From: Hofstenia miamia
Taxonomy: Eukaryota > Xenacoelomorpha > Acoela > Hofsteniidae
Length of the DNA stretch: 64,000 bases
NCBI GenBank assembly: GCA_900660155.1
Contig: CABFPE010000205.1
Coordinates: forward strand, 888,726 to 952,725
Reading direction: 5' to 3'
Shown here piece after piece: positions 1 through 10,916 of the stretch. The notes under the pieces were generated by a model that did no database searches, was not told the origin of the DNA, and worked only from the letters and a program-made list of their open reading frames with translations. How positions within the stretch are numbered: the first letter of the stretch is position 1; each line of letters begins with the position of its first letter. Position numbers and translations under genes: made by a program.

Positions 1-475
1 GTCATCTTTGTCTCCAAACCTGAATCCAATCGAAAAAATCTGGGCTCTAATGGTTCATGATGTTTATAGTGACGCACAATAGTATGACACTACTGCTGAA
101 CTGCGCCAAGCAATCCGAGAAGCATGGGACAACATCAGCGATTATTCTATTGTTGATCTCATTGATTCCATGAAGGAAAGGACTTACAACATCATAGCAA
201 ACAATGGTCGGCATAGCGGCTATTAGTTTTTCTATTTTAATAATGTTTCTTTAGTTTTGCACAAATTGTTTTTGTATTTCCTTTAAGTTAATTTCATTCT
301 TCTGTTAGATTACTCAGACTAAAAAAATTAATAGTAGTTTTAGCTTTAAAAAACATTACATGAATTACTATAGAACAATAGTAAAAGCTAGGGGTACCAA
401 TAAATAAAATTTTCTTGTTTAGAATCATGTCTAAAATAATTAAACAAAGCGTTTCTTTAATTTTGCACCGCACTG
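1..475 (+). mobile_element. Tc1-like DNA transposon, 3' part
   Basis: Right-hand part of a Tc1-family element that enters from before base 1. It ends at 475 in CACTG followed by TA, so the terminal inverted repeat read inward begins CAGTGCGGTGCAAAATTAAA. A related 22-bp block lies inside (242-263 against 448-469, about 18 of 22 alike, same direction, spaced about 206 bp). This recalls the inner and outer direct repeats in each long inverted repeat of Sleeping-Beauty-type Tc1 elements. The (TA)n beginning at 476 includes the target TA. The left end is not visible. Confidence 0.8.
2..226 (+). pseudogene. Tc1-like transposase C-terminus, inactive
   Basis: Frame 2 reads SPNLNPIEKIWALM, then AELRQAIREAWDNIS, then LIDSMKERTYNIIANNGRHSGY and a stop. 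This is the C-terminal part of a Tc1 transposase: the SPDLNPIENLW block before the last catalytic acid, the EL..AI...W helix and the final LI.SM..R..... ..G..t.Y segment. An in-frame TAG after SDAQ breaks the frame, so this copy is dead. The DDE catalytic core lies upstream of the window. Confidence 0.85.
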
Positions 476-494
476 TATATATATATATATATAT
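476..494. repeat. (TA)n microsatellite
   Basis: Short uninterrupted TA run directly after the Tc1 terminus. Tc1 elements insert at TA, and this run may be the original target. Confidence 0.85.
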
Positions 495-1691
495 TTGTTT
501 ATTTGTTTATATATTTATACTTTTAATGAACATAAATTAATCCGCCTAGAAATAGCAAAATATTATAAAGTTCTTAATTGTTTCAAAATAAAAGATATTT
601 GTAGAACTGTAACCCAATATTGGATTCCCTAAGTTTGCATATTATCTAAGAAATATGTAAATATTTAAATTATCACAAAATATTGCATTATATGTTTGGA
701 CAGGTTTATGCATATAGTCTAAAATAATGTTGATATTTTATATAATATCACATCCGGTGGGAGGATTGAACTTATCTAAAGTTTTTCTTAGATGTTTGAT
801 ATAACTTAAAACCAAAGAATGCATAACCAGTACAACAAATTACTATGATTATTGCAAAATTCAACGTGGCTTGGAATATCAATCTGATCAAACTTGATCT
901 CAAGTTATATTAATCTGCGCACGATCCAACTTGAAGGATTAGCGAGATTCAATTTCTCTTTCCAATGTTACTCAGGTGACTGGTGTGATGCACAGACATA
1001 CATTTTTTCTCAGAGGGCATGAAAGTTACATTTTAGCAGATGCTGCAATATGTTCATGTATTTTTAAAAGTTTGCAATATCAAATACCAGCAAAAATGCC
1101 CTGAAATTGATTGTTTTCCAGGGCAATTAGCTCTAGTGTTTCACTGACAATATCTTTTGATTTGTTTCCTGTTTCTCGCAACGCAGGGTAACTAATTAAT
1201 GCACACTACTATGCTACGTTCGAAACGCTGATTTATCGACCCAAATTATCCTAGGTTGTTTTACAAATTTTATAAAGGTTCAAGAGCTTGTAACTCATGA
1301 ACTAATGCAGATATCAATAATCTGAGCACACCGCAAAATAGAGAATTCTTTCCTCTTTCACTTACGCTCTTAAATCCCGCGGATTTCTGGACGAACCTTG
1401 GGCAGTCTCCCTACAGAAAACGAAACATTTGAGGTTACTTGTTGCTCCGAAAAATAATATGCCAAATTATTATTGGAAAATTGATGCGGGAATTTGAAAT
1501 TTTTTACAAGTAGAATCGATGTTTATTGAAAAATACTTAATGTTTTCACATACTTTTGCACAGAATTAATTTTTTAGGAAAAATATTTATTATAGCAATA
1601 GAGCTTTAAGAAAAATATTGTACAATGTTTTCCGTATGGTTACATTAGAATATTAAGGGTTATATAAATATTGTTGGATAGATGGACTTAC
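495..1691. other. AT-rich stretch, no gene seen
   Basis: No convincing coding region, RNA gene or bounded transposon was seen. It lies downstream of the second exon of P450 copy 1 on the minus strand, so it is most likely intron of that gene. Confidence 0.5.
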
Positions 1692-1892
1692 CAGTTCTTC
1701 AAGACGATTCTTTCCAACGCCAAGCTCTCTGAATGCTGAGAGAACCCGCTTGCGATTTGATTGCCAAATTTGTCCTGAAGATCCAAAAACTGTGTACTGT
1801 GGTGTCCAGAATCGTTCTGCAAAAATATTCATACGTTCCATTAAAGAATATAGTCTCGCACTTGTATGAGCAGCGTTTTTTACAAAGCATTC
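1692..1892 (-). CDS. Cytochrome P450 copy 1, second coding exon
   Basis: A 201-bp exon of 67 codons, phase 0 at both ends, between an acceptor (ttaggaAATTTAG-like tract ending TTTAG before GAATGC) and donor CTG|GTAAGT. It encodes ECFVKNAAHTSARLY, then FWTPQYTVFGSSGQIWQSNRK, listed here as two pieces, then AFRELGVGKNRLEEL. This is the B-C helix region of a CYP2-like P450; WQSNR is the C-helix WxxxR motif whose Trp and Arg contact the heme propionates. The frame is open and intact. The homologous exon of copy 2 (18247-18047) has exactly the same length. Remaining exons with the heme-binding loop would lie before base 1 of the window. Confidence 0.85.
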
Positions 1893-2234
1893 CTAAATTT
1901 TTCAATTTACCATTCAGGTTAAACAATAATTGATAGACTTACAGATGTGTTTTACATTTAAATAGTATAGTAAATTTGAATAAACTCGTTTTATCGTTTC
2001 AATACAATCACCATGTTAAGAATATTAAGAGTAAATATTCTTATGATATTCATAGGGTTGCTGTTGGTTTGCCTATCCCCATATACTCATGTGCATAGGC
2101 TAAGTATGGGTATGTGGAGTTTCTTCTGTGGTGATCTCCACGTGTGGGTATATTATGTATGTATTATTAATGTTTCACTGGAGATATAAAGCTAGAGTGA
2201 CAAATTCTCAATACTGTAAGCCTCATGGTTAATA

Positions 2235-2633
2235 ACATTTTTGGACCCGACCCGTTGAAGTAATCAAAAGGTGACCCGTGACCGAAGCTATGACTCGACT
2301 TGGCATGTACCGAACCATTCTTTTTTGAAATACACAAAAACGATAAACATTTACTAAAGAATAGAATTGGCTTTTGGTACACAAGCCATTCAGTAGTGCT
2401 AATATTAATTCTTAAAATCTAATAGAAAACAAATCGTTTCGCTGCTAAATTGTAGTTAATTAGAAAATGAAATAATCGCTTGAATTAATGCAGAATTTTA
2501 TGTTTTAATTGGAAACCTGTCAAACGTTATGGCCCTTGATCAGACATTAATTTATTTTGTGAGCCGCGACCCCAAAGAACATATAGGAAATGGATCCGAC
2601 CCTTCTGGTTCAGGTTGACGCACTTCCGTGTCT
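2235..2633. mobile_element. Small hAT-like non-autonomous element
   Basis: A 399-bp block with GACCCGACCCG and GACCCGTGACC motifs near the left end and ATCCGACCC near the right, in otherwise AT-rich DNA. It is flanked on both sides by TGGTTAATA (2226-2234 and 2633-2641), fitting the 8-bp target duplication of hAT transposons. The two ends do not match well as inverted repeats, so the boundary call is tentative. It lies in the first visible intron of P450 copy 1. Confidence 0.5.
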
Positions 2634-3022
2634 GGTTAATAGTAAATGTCAAATGCGACAGTGCATAATCAAATACTGGTGTGACTCATGCAATTTCTGG
2701 GAATAATAAGCCGTCTTGTAGATAGAGGTCTCAAATGCTGCTTTGCCGTATTGTGTGCATCTTGTCAAATTTATGTTGTTTTGAAATTAATGGAATAGTT
2801 TTTGTTTATGCTTGATTTTCTGGAAAAAATGCACATTAGAAGTCGAAACCCTACCAAGGCTTTGGATCTACCGTATAGAAACCGATGCTGCGGTTATTGC
2901 CAATGCCGTAAAGGAAAATATCTTTTCAAAAAAATATTGAAAAAACGATGCTTTGCAAATTCAAATACATGTTAAGTCATTGCTTAACACATGGCTGTAA
3001 AATATACTTGAAGAATACGTAC

Positions 3023-3301
3023 TCTGATAAGTCCAATATCCGTCAAAATAACAACGTATGTATTTAAGCCTGGTTCACTTATTGTAATAGCATCAGAATT
3101 GTGTTCCCGCTGGGCCTTGAGCAATTCCAATTCAGCATGGGTATCTCCACGAATAGCATAATCATAGTTACCAAATACTGGATAGTAGTAACCTGGAAAT
3201 CTTGGAAGTTTGCGTCTTACTGCGATGCCTTGATAGGTTTTCCAAAGAGCATACAAAACACTTACCGAAGTGGCACTCAAGACAAGATTTCGGTTTGTAA
3301 T
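3023..3301 (-). CDS. Cytochrome P450 copy 1, N-terminal exon
   Basis: A 279-bp exon (93 codons) between acceptor TTTTTAG and donor AGA|GTACGT. It encodes a hydrophobic anchor (LVLSATSVSVLYALW), a basic turn RRKLPRFPG in the place of the usual proline-rich hinge, then YYYPVFGNYDYA and a region ending VVILTDIGLI, which corresponds to the beta-1 sheet before helix B. No in-frame ATG precedes it and TAG lies immediately upstream in frame, so translation must start in a further 5' exon not identified. The protein is expected in the endoplasmic reticulum membrane as a monooxygenase; the substrate cannot be inferred. Copy 2 at 20096-19818 has the same size and about 85 per cent similar sequence. Confidence 0.82.
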
Positions 3302-3536
3302 CTAAAAAGCATAGATAATATATGCATTCTTTGGGATGTACTAGATGATTAAAAGAGCTCACACAGCAGGTTATTGTAATAGTATAATTCCATTCAGGAG
3401 CAAAAATACTTGTCCAATTTTACAAAGATGGATTTATAATAATCAACATTATAATATATTTCATTTATTAAATGTACATGTAACTTAGTCTTGTTGGATT
3501 AATCTAAAAATTCACTTTTTCAATTGCAATGCTTAA

Positions 3537-3575
3537 CAGGGGTGTACACAGGATTTTCTGTTGGCGAGCACATTT
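3537..3575 (+). mobile_element. Orphan hAT-like terminus
   Basis: CAGGGGTGTACACAGGATTT resembles the terminal sequence of hAT elements that start CAGGGG(C/T)GTA.CCAGGATTT. It is a GC-rich islet at the start of an AT-rich tract. The partner end was not found. Confidence 0.35.
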
Positions 3576-4049
3576 CAGTCATAATCATTTAGGCGTGTGT
3601 ATGCTCGACACAAATTTTGATATTTTGATCGCACCTTTCCTAAAATTTCGTATTGTTTGCGTGTAAAATTCATCACCTAATAAATATTGCACACGATATA
3701 ATTCATATATTTTCAACAAGGCTCTATGCTGTAACTTTCAAAGATGTTGATAAACCTATTGAATTATATATTTTAAAATTTATGTTTGTTCAACATGATA
3801 CTTGAAATGAAAATAATAATGTTTTCAAATGATCCTAAGGGAATACCGTACTTCTAGTGAGTGACAAACTTTGTCAATTTACTAAGATGAACTTACTGAT
3901 AGAAATGTTGGAATATAGGTTAATGTGCAGTATACTTTCAATTCTTGCATGGATTTTGGTAAATAATTAATATTAGATATAAAAAGCCTTCAAAACATTC
4001 CATTATCTAATCAAAGCTATCTTTCATCAACACAGTTAAGATTTGCACT

Positions 4050-4175
4050 TATTCAAAGTTGAATAATAAAATTCACCGTTTTCATTGTGTCGACTTCTTC
4101 AAGAATTTGCTACTTGAAGATAACTTTAATGGCTGTGTTGACTTTATCATCAGACCTTACAGCAAATATTTGTTT
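4050..4175. repeat. Dispersed repeat, diverged third copy
   Basis: TCACCGTTT followed by CAT, TGT, CTTCTTC, TTAATGG, TGTGTTGACTTTATCATC parallels the blocks at 25140-25255 and 23925-24010 in order and spacing. The similarity is roughly 60 to 65 per cent by eye. No coding or transposon signature was recognised. Confidence 0.4.
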
Positions 4176-4638
4176 GAGTCAAAATTGGGCATCCATTTAT
4201 TTATTATGGTATCTAAGTAAAAATTACTTATTCAACAATTTATTATATAATTATATAATGTATTACACTTCAAGTAATGCACCTAAACATTTCAATATTC
4301 AGAAGTTTTCGCATACACGAGGCAGAAAATTGATTTTTATTTATATGGTTATCATTATGAATCACCTTCTATTCATTTTATGTTTAAACGATTACCTCGG
4401 TCAAAGAAAATACCTTCATGCACATTTTACAAATGGAGCAACAGTTGCATGGCGACGAAAAACAAAATCACAAGCTTCTTCTAAAGGGGGAGCGTCTAGG
4501 AGCATATGTTTGATTTAAAGCACGTCTTTCATTCATTTTTACTCCACTCTTTTAAACTGATTTGTTGTTACTTGCAGGAAGCTCTAGTTTTTGCTGTTGA
4601 TGCACTTTTTCTAAAATTATAAATCTTCAATGTTCTAT

Positions 4639-4642
<4 letters not shown>

Positions 4643-4727
<85 letters not shown>

Positions 4728-4728
4728 C
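4643..4728. repeat. (TA)n microsatellite
   Basis: About 86 bp of nearly pure TA with a few G or C interruptions, followed by a sequence with no gene. Confidence 0.95.
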
Positions 4729-5599
4729 GTAAGCCTGTAGGCAAGGGTGAAAATATTTTATGATAGTCTAAGAGTATTCTTTTTAAATATGATAGTAAAA
4801 TAACTGAAATTTTGCTACATTTTTGAATTTTTGCACGTTGGAAGGTAGTAATAATGGATAACTTTAGTCTTGGAAATTGCTTCGTTTAATTACCGTTCAT
4901 CTTGGTTTCCAAAATAGAAAATAATTCATTTCAAATCTTGATGTATTGCCTAGTACTAAAAAATTACATTAATAACTAAAAAAATTTGTAAAGAATATCA
5001 GTATTTATGAAGCAAATGGTTTGCCAACATTTTTGTGCTATCAGTATTTTCAAAACATTACTTGTTACCAAATTTAACTCTCAGTAGTTATTTAGTCTAA
5101 ATAGCGGTAGACACCTAGCTTAAGCCAATGCATTTCATTCATTTTTCAACTCATAGTTCTCAATCAGACTTAGAAAGTACTTACAAGTATTATTTTGGAA
5201 TAAGTCACACTGTGTGCCGATATTTAGAATCATAGCTTACTGGAAGTTTTCTCAAAGTCAATATTCAGAAAAGCTCTTCTATGAACTATACCATTATTGT
5301 GAAGTTTAATGCAAACACTAGTCTAGTGTTGCTGAATTAATATGCAAAGCGCTTTTAAACAATTCTTACTATTAGCATCCTACAAAAAATGTTGATTTTT
5401 ATTAATAATAGTTTTGGTCTGATGTTCTGTCCTTGCAATATTATTATATTAGGTGCTATTCAAATTGTAAGTCAAAGTATTAGAGCTTCAATAACGACTT
5501 CTGACGAAATTTGGGATGAATTGCATTTAAATAGTTATTAATTTCTTTTACAAGAACAACACCAGTTGAACTACGTAGAGCTTTTTCTAACAAATCCAA

Positions 5600-6905
5600 A
5601 TTGAAAATGCGTTAGTCTTTCTTTAATTATTAGAAAAAGGTATCTAAAATATTCCTTTCAAATAGTAACGATGTTATAGCACGATCATTCCTAATCATAT
5701 TTTGGTCCACGTTTGTGTAAGGAGTAAATGTAAAAAGTTTTCCAGTATTTTGGGAATTCACAAGTATAAAAAAATCATTAAATAAATTCTTTACATGAGG
5801 AGCCAAACATAAATCATGCTTTTGGAAATATTCTGACAATGTTAACTCTACCACATCCTTTTGAATTGCATTTCGTTAAAGATTTGTAATATATAGTTGC
5901 TCAGTATTATCTCCAAAGTATTTGAATTATTAGAAAAATTTGGGAAATCATGGCAACGGTGAAAAAAACCGAAGAGAAATAACTATTACATAAGCTAGAA
6001 ATTTTAAAATCTCAACTTGCACAGCTTCCCCTAGATACATTTGTTTGGGTATGGATTTTGGGGTTATAAAGTGAGAATAAGTTCGTAATATCTGAAGTAT
6101 CTGTGAATCTTTCTACATGAGTTAACTGATAAAGTTCAATAGAATGTATAAAATCTTTTGTTGTTTTGTAATATTTCAGATTTAATTCTGAAGTTTTTTT
6201 GCAAGAAGCTCTTCGTAAATTTTCTTCAACTTGTTGTAAATGTGAATAGTATGTGATGTCCCATAGTTAGCTAAGATGCGTCTGCTGGTTTGTTTGGTGG
6301 GAACAATGTTTCAAATGATAATAAATAGTTTTTCATTCCAAATCGAAATAAAATTATTGTCATTTGGATGTATTTCAAACGAAAATAAAGATTGGGCCAG
6401 GGAAATAGAAAGATCTTTATTATTGCATTATGAACATTACAAATAATTATCATCAAATTTATTGGGTTTGGATATTCCAATAATTTTATCAAGATCAAGC
6501 GGCTCTTTTATTTTAGAATCTGCACAAAAATTATTGCATGATCAGAGAATCTATCTGAGATGCAGGTATTCTGCTAAAAATGGAACTTAAGGTAGAGTTA
6601 CAAAGAACAACGTCAAGACTGTTACCATCGATATGAGCAGAAAAATCAATTATCTGCACAAGATGCACATCAACAAAATAGTTAAGCAGAGAGTCGTCAA
6701 ATATATGCAGAGATATAAAAGAAGCCCAATCAGTGTCAGGTACGATAAGATCACCACAAAAAATTACATTTGATGTTCCATGTGCAGCATTTTGAATGAA
6801 ATATTGACTAAGTTGTTTGAGATAATCAATAATATCAATAGTAGAAGATCTAAACAGATTAAAAGTATGAATTCTGTAGGGAGGTGTAAAATAGTGGCAC
6901 ATCCA
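5600..6905 (-). mobile_element. APE-type LINE fragment, degraded
   Basis: On the minus strand, 6902-6531 encodes FTPPYR, then a helix ending DYLKQLSQYF, then NVIFCGDLIVPDTDW, LVQIID and NSLDVVLCNSTLSSIFS. This is the middle and end of an apurinic-type endonuclease: the YRPP, GDFN.P..DW, Q.V and LDLVL blocks. The N of GDFN is altered. Further on, 5854-5630 encodes LTLSEYFQKHDLCLAPHVKNLFNDFFILV, quoted in parts, which matches the linker before the reverse transcriptase (...IAN.FNDFF..V). The catalytic RT is absent and the frames between the pieces are broken. It belongs broadly to the CR1/L2/Jockey-like LINEs. Confidence 0.7.
6531..6902 (-). pseudogene. LINE apurinic endonuclease fragment
   Basis: Open frame of 123 codons within the LINE relic. 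Residues about 46-60 (NVIFCGDLIVPDTDW) hold the GDFN.P..DW core and residues about 80-107 the pattern where the target-nicking endonuclease has Q.V..(T)...N.LD.VL.N. The catalytic Asp of GD remains, but Asn of the GDFN motif has become Ile, so the enzyme is probably inactive. The expected SDH motif is not in frame at the end. Confidence 0.7.
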
Positions 6906-7712
6906 AAATTAACTTGAATTTTGGGATCAACTTCTAAAATTATTCACAATATCAATTCAAAAATTATACTGCTAGTTGCACAATATGATTTACAACAAAT
7001 ATGGCTCTTTTTGCTTTTTAGCGTTTTAATTTTTAGAAATTTGTGATTTAAGAGGTTTGTGACTGTTATCAATTGAGTGTGATGTAGCATGACATTTTGA
7101 TTTTACAAATTTAGTAGATGATATTAGTAACAACTGCAAAAAAAATCTTCATAAATACGTGCAAGGGTGGACCTTTTTGAAACATGTTTTGAACACTGTT
7201 TAAAACAATTGTCTTTTTGCAGTATTTTTCTAAATGTATTTTTTAAATTTATATAGGAAAGTTTGGAACAAAATTTTTGGATTTCGTCCATTCGTACTTT
7301 TATAACCGATTTTCTACCGAACAAATGCAAAACTTGCGTGTATGAAATGAAAAACGAATGTAGATAAGTCTATCATAACTCAATGTTGGTTACTATATGT
7401 GTTTTAGCAAAATTTTCGTACCTTGATTTGGTTTTGTCTAAAATAAAAAAACATTGTCCTAGACGTTTAAAACGCTTTTTTGGTAAAGAAAATACACTTT
7501 TTTTGCTAACCCTGAATACGTGGTAAATAACAAATATGTCTTAATTCAATTAACTTTTAAAAACAAGAAAAGTTTCTTGATAAATATTATCTTTTTGTAT
7601 AGGAATTTTTCTTGCAATCTAAGATTTGATTAGTTGACAAAATATACGCCACTGTATTTAATATATGCTAAGCTTGACAAGTATATATTACTTAAGTATA
7701 TAAATAGGATAC

Positions 7713-7715
<3 letters not shown>

Positions 7716-7748
<33 letters not shown>
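7716..7748. repeat. (TA)n microsatellite
   Basis: Pure TA run inside an AT-only stretch that continues to about 7880. Confidence 0.9.
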
Positions 7749-7750
<2 letters not shown>

Positions 7751-8019
7751 AAATTATAATTATATCATTATATTATATTTTTAATATTATATTAATTTCT
7801 ACATTATTATATATATATATATTTCATTATATTATTAAGAACTGTAATAATAGTAATTGTATTATATATTATATGCAGTGACTAGAAGCAAACTTCTATT
7901 ATTGCGTTACTAATAGTAATTAAAAATATTATAGCACAGGACGTAGTAAAATCTGGCTAGGAAATTCACATGATTTAGTGCATACATACAACAAAACCAG
8001 AGCACTGATAACAACAAAA

Positions 8020-8442
8020 TCTTAAATTCAAATCTCTACAAACATCTCTCCTTTTCCTTAATGACTATATTAAATTAAATGAGCGATCGCAGAAATTTTT
8101 GAGTTTAGATAAAAATTATAATGGCTTTCATCACATATCAATTAAATTGTGGAATAATTTAGATTATGAAACGCGAATAGAAAAAAACTATAAAAAATTT
8201 AGAAAAAAATTAAAGCAGTCTCTTCTAATAAAACAATATACATTAGGGGACGGTAATACACTTCATGCATTCGAAACATACATCCAACATTGAGCACCTA
8301 CACAAACATCCACTCAAACATTGATTATATTATTATATATTGTACATATTATTTGTAGTTATTTGTTCATGTTTATTTTTTTTGTCATGTGTTAGTTTGT
8401 AGATCTTGTATACATATATTGCGTAATAAATTTGCTCTTACT
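8020..8442 (+). mobile_element. LINE 3' end fragment
   Basis: The frame to 8293 reads LNERSQKFLSLDKNY, then FHHISIKLWNNLDYETRIEK, then FRKKLKQSLL and a stop. The pattern (I..WN.L....R......F...LK..LL) is the far C-terminus of ORF2 in APE LINEs of the CR1/L2/Jockey type. About 150 bp of 3' UTR follow, with AATAAATTTGCTCTTACTC directly before a (TAA)n run. The rest of the LINE is missing, as expected from 5' truncation at insertion. Confidence 0.7.
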
Positions 8443-8443
8443 C

Positions 8444-8500
<57 letters not shown>

Positions 8501-8526
8501 TAATATTAATAATAACAACAATAATA
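8443..8526. repeat. (TAA)n LINE tail / microsatellite
   Basis: More than 60 bp of near-perfect TAA, then degenerate AATAAC units. It directly follows the LINE 3' UTR, so it is probably that element's tail grown by slippage. Confidence 0.9.
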
Positions 8527-9163
8527 GAAATATATTATATAGATTATTCTAAAACAAAAGAATCAATTTAAATATCAATAGATATGGTTTCACAGAAACC
8601 GATCTGGAAATATTGAAAGTTCTCTTTCTGCCTTCACTTTTTGCAATCCTATCCAGTGGTGCTTCCAGATTTGAAATATTTTTATTACTTAGTGAGTTAT
8701 GAGTGCTTAAACATTTTTATAGAAACTACCGCAAATCGTAAGAAATACTTGGTGGTTTAGTTTAAATTATCAAAATGCAAATTGTTATAAATCTGCCCTA
8801 AGGAAGTTTTTTTGGCTTTCGAAGCAATTTCGAAATCATTATTTTGAATTTTTTAAAATTCAAAATATTTAGTAACCTTGCCCTCTAAAGTTGGTTAGTG
8901 ATGGAAAGAGGCCTTTCGAAATGAAAATGTTTCAAGAACATTGTGCAGAAACCTGATTAATAAAATACTAAATACTTTAATAAACAACCTTACCTGCAGT
9001 CAATTGAATTTCTTTCCATCACTATTAATATTTATATAACAGGAATAGATGTATTACATATACAAAGCTAATAGTAAGGTGAGAATTCCTTTATAGTGAA
9101 ATCACATAAAAAACTCTAAATAGCAATGTTCATGAAATAAAAAATGTAAAATTTCATCGAAGG

Positions 9164-10216
9164 TTAGTTAATATCTAAGATAAATTCGAAATATTTAGGC
9201 CTTCTAATAATGCCTACAAATGCATTGTCATCGTCATCAATTTTCGCAGAGTTTATTGCTTGAAATGAGAATTTCTTAATTATGTTCACCATTAGTACAA
9301 ACGCTTCAGTGCGAGCAATCTTTTCCCCTGCGCACACCCTAGGTCCAACACCAAAATTGACAAAGCCTTCAGGGGAAATTACTTTTCCATCTCTTAGAAA
9401 ATTGTTGATATCAAATTCATCGGGATTATTAAAAATATTAACATCTCGATTTGCACAGATATGGGAAGGCATAAGAATAGCACCTTTTGGAAATGTGTAA
9501 CGGCCAGCTGAAAAGTCATTCGTAACCAAATGAGGAAGTCCATATGGAGCAACAGCGCTAAATCTCCAAGTTTCTAAAAGAAAAGCGTGACATAGTGGTA
9601 ATTTCTCAATGTCTCCATATTCAATGTGTTCAACAGAAATGTTTTCCATTATTTCCTCCTTTAGTAGTTGTTGTATATCTGGGTGATTTCTTAGGTAATA
9701 TACTGCCCACACTAATGTATTACTAGTTGTATCAGTCCCAGCAATAAACATGTCCATGATAAGTGATATTATGATGTCTTCAGCAAGAGGACTGGGTTCA
9801 TTGTGAAAATGCTTTGTTAAAGATTTAAGAAGGCAATCTTCTTGGTTCATTTCATAGTTCACAGAACTTTCTAAGAATTCGTTAAGATGGTTCCTTCTTT
9901 CAATTCGTGCAAACTCACGTAATGGTTTCATGTTGTCAACGAAGTCTTCAACATCCTCACTTCTTATGCCTGGAAGACGTCGTATCAAGGAGGGCAACAT
10001 TATCTGAAAGCTGGCAAGCGCACTACTGTCCGATAATATTTTAATGTTTTTATAAAGTGCTTGAAATTGACTGCTGTCGTAAGGAAATCTTCTTCCAATG
10101 GATAGCTGGCAGATTATGTTTGTAACCGCTGTAGCAAAAACATAGGATAGATCATCTTTATTAGTTGGTGCTCTCTTTTCCATAGCCTTCACCAAGTATT
10201 CTGTTTCAATGTTAAT
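9164..10216 (-). CDS. Cytochrome P450 copy 2, catalytic C-terminal exon
   Basis: A single long exon of 350 codons plus stop. The acceptor is ATTTAG before ATTAACATTGAA and it is phase 0, joining exon 18247-18047. It holds most of the P450 fold: I-helix AGTDTT (about residues 319-324 of the joined protein; oxygen activation), K-helix ETWR (375-378), the meander with FDINNF where many CYP2 enzymes have P.(R/H)F, and the heme loop FGVGPRVCAGE with Cys about 455 as thiolate ligand. All key residues are present and the frame is open. With the two upstream exons the product is about 510 residues, a normal length for a microsomal CYP2-clan enzyme. The substrate is unknown. CYP2 genes in vertebrates carry several introns in this region; here there are none. 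Confidence 0.95.
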   Translation of the reverse strand: MNIETEYLVKAMEKRAPTNKDDLSYVFATAVTNIICQLSIGRRFPYDSSQFQALYKNIKILSDSSALASFQIMLPSLIRRLPGIRSEDVEDFVDNMKPLREFARIERRNHLNEFLESSVNYEMNQEDCLLKSLTKHFHNEPSPLAEDIIISLIMDMFIAGTDTTSNTLVWAVYYLRNHPDIQQLLKEEIMENISVEHIEYGDIEKLPLCHAFLLETWRFSAVAPYGLPHLVTNDFSAGRYTFPKGAILMPSHICANRDVNIFNNPDEFDINNFLRDGKVISPEGFVNFGVGPRVCAGEKIARTEAFVLMVNIIKKFSFQAINSAKIDDDDNAFVGIIRRPKYFEFILDIN

Positions 10217-10826
10217 CTAAATATGCAATTAACAGTTTCACTTTTGTAGATTTTTGCCGTAAGTTAAACTATACTTAGAAAATATCAATTTCAATATTTT
10301 GAGGGTTACTTATGCTCAATGAACGCGGGAGGAAATCCGAAGGAGATCCATATTATCATAATATAAGATTTATTCCTAGCATAGAATGTATTCAATTTGT
10401 ATGCCTTTTGTAGGCTTTTTACTAAATGCATTGCTGCTATGTACAACTTCAACATTATACATTTAAATTAAGTCACACATAGACGAAGTCCAACTATGGC
10501 ATTGAGTTTCTTCTCTCCGAAGAAGTAACTATTTCTACATGCTGATATAGATATTCCAGGAGCTATTAAGTCTATTATTTTAATGTTTGATAACATTTTC
10601 AAAATACACAGATTATATTCTTGACTTCATTAGATTCAGGCAAAGGGGTACTGTTGTGTATCTGTCGACATCAGTTGCAGTGAGCATGAAATCTCATAAA
10701 GTAAAATATAAAATAGACACTTTTAAAATTTAAAAAATTACATTTTTGCCTTTATAAGGACAAAAAATGAGCTAGGAATTTAATAGTTTCTAAAACAATT
10801 TTAGACTGTGCCTTTCCCGTGGATCC

Positions 10827-10829
<3 letters not shown>

Positions 10830-10864
<35 letters not shown>
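10830..10864. repeat. (TA)n microsatellite
   Basis: Uninterrupted TA run in the last intron of P450 copy 2, just before the APE LINE. Confidence 0.9.
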
Positions 10865-10867
<3 letters not shown>

Positions 10868-10916
10868 TGTTTTTGTCCATAAAGAAGAAAATAACAACTA
10901 TGAATACAAATTTAAA

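Noticed and set aside
4087-4518. 143-codon plus-strand open frame
   Set aside because: No ATG start, low-complexity AT-rich composition, overlaps a dispersed repeat and matches no family known to me.
8389-8571. 60-codon frame with a poly-Ile run
   Set aside because: Translation of the TAA microsatellite.
9282-9500. Plus-strand frame inside the P450 exon
   Set aside because: Antisense shadow of the heme-binding region.
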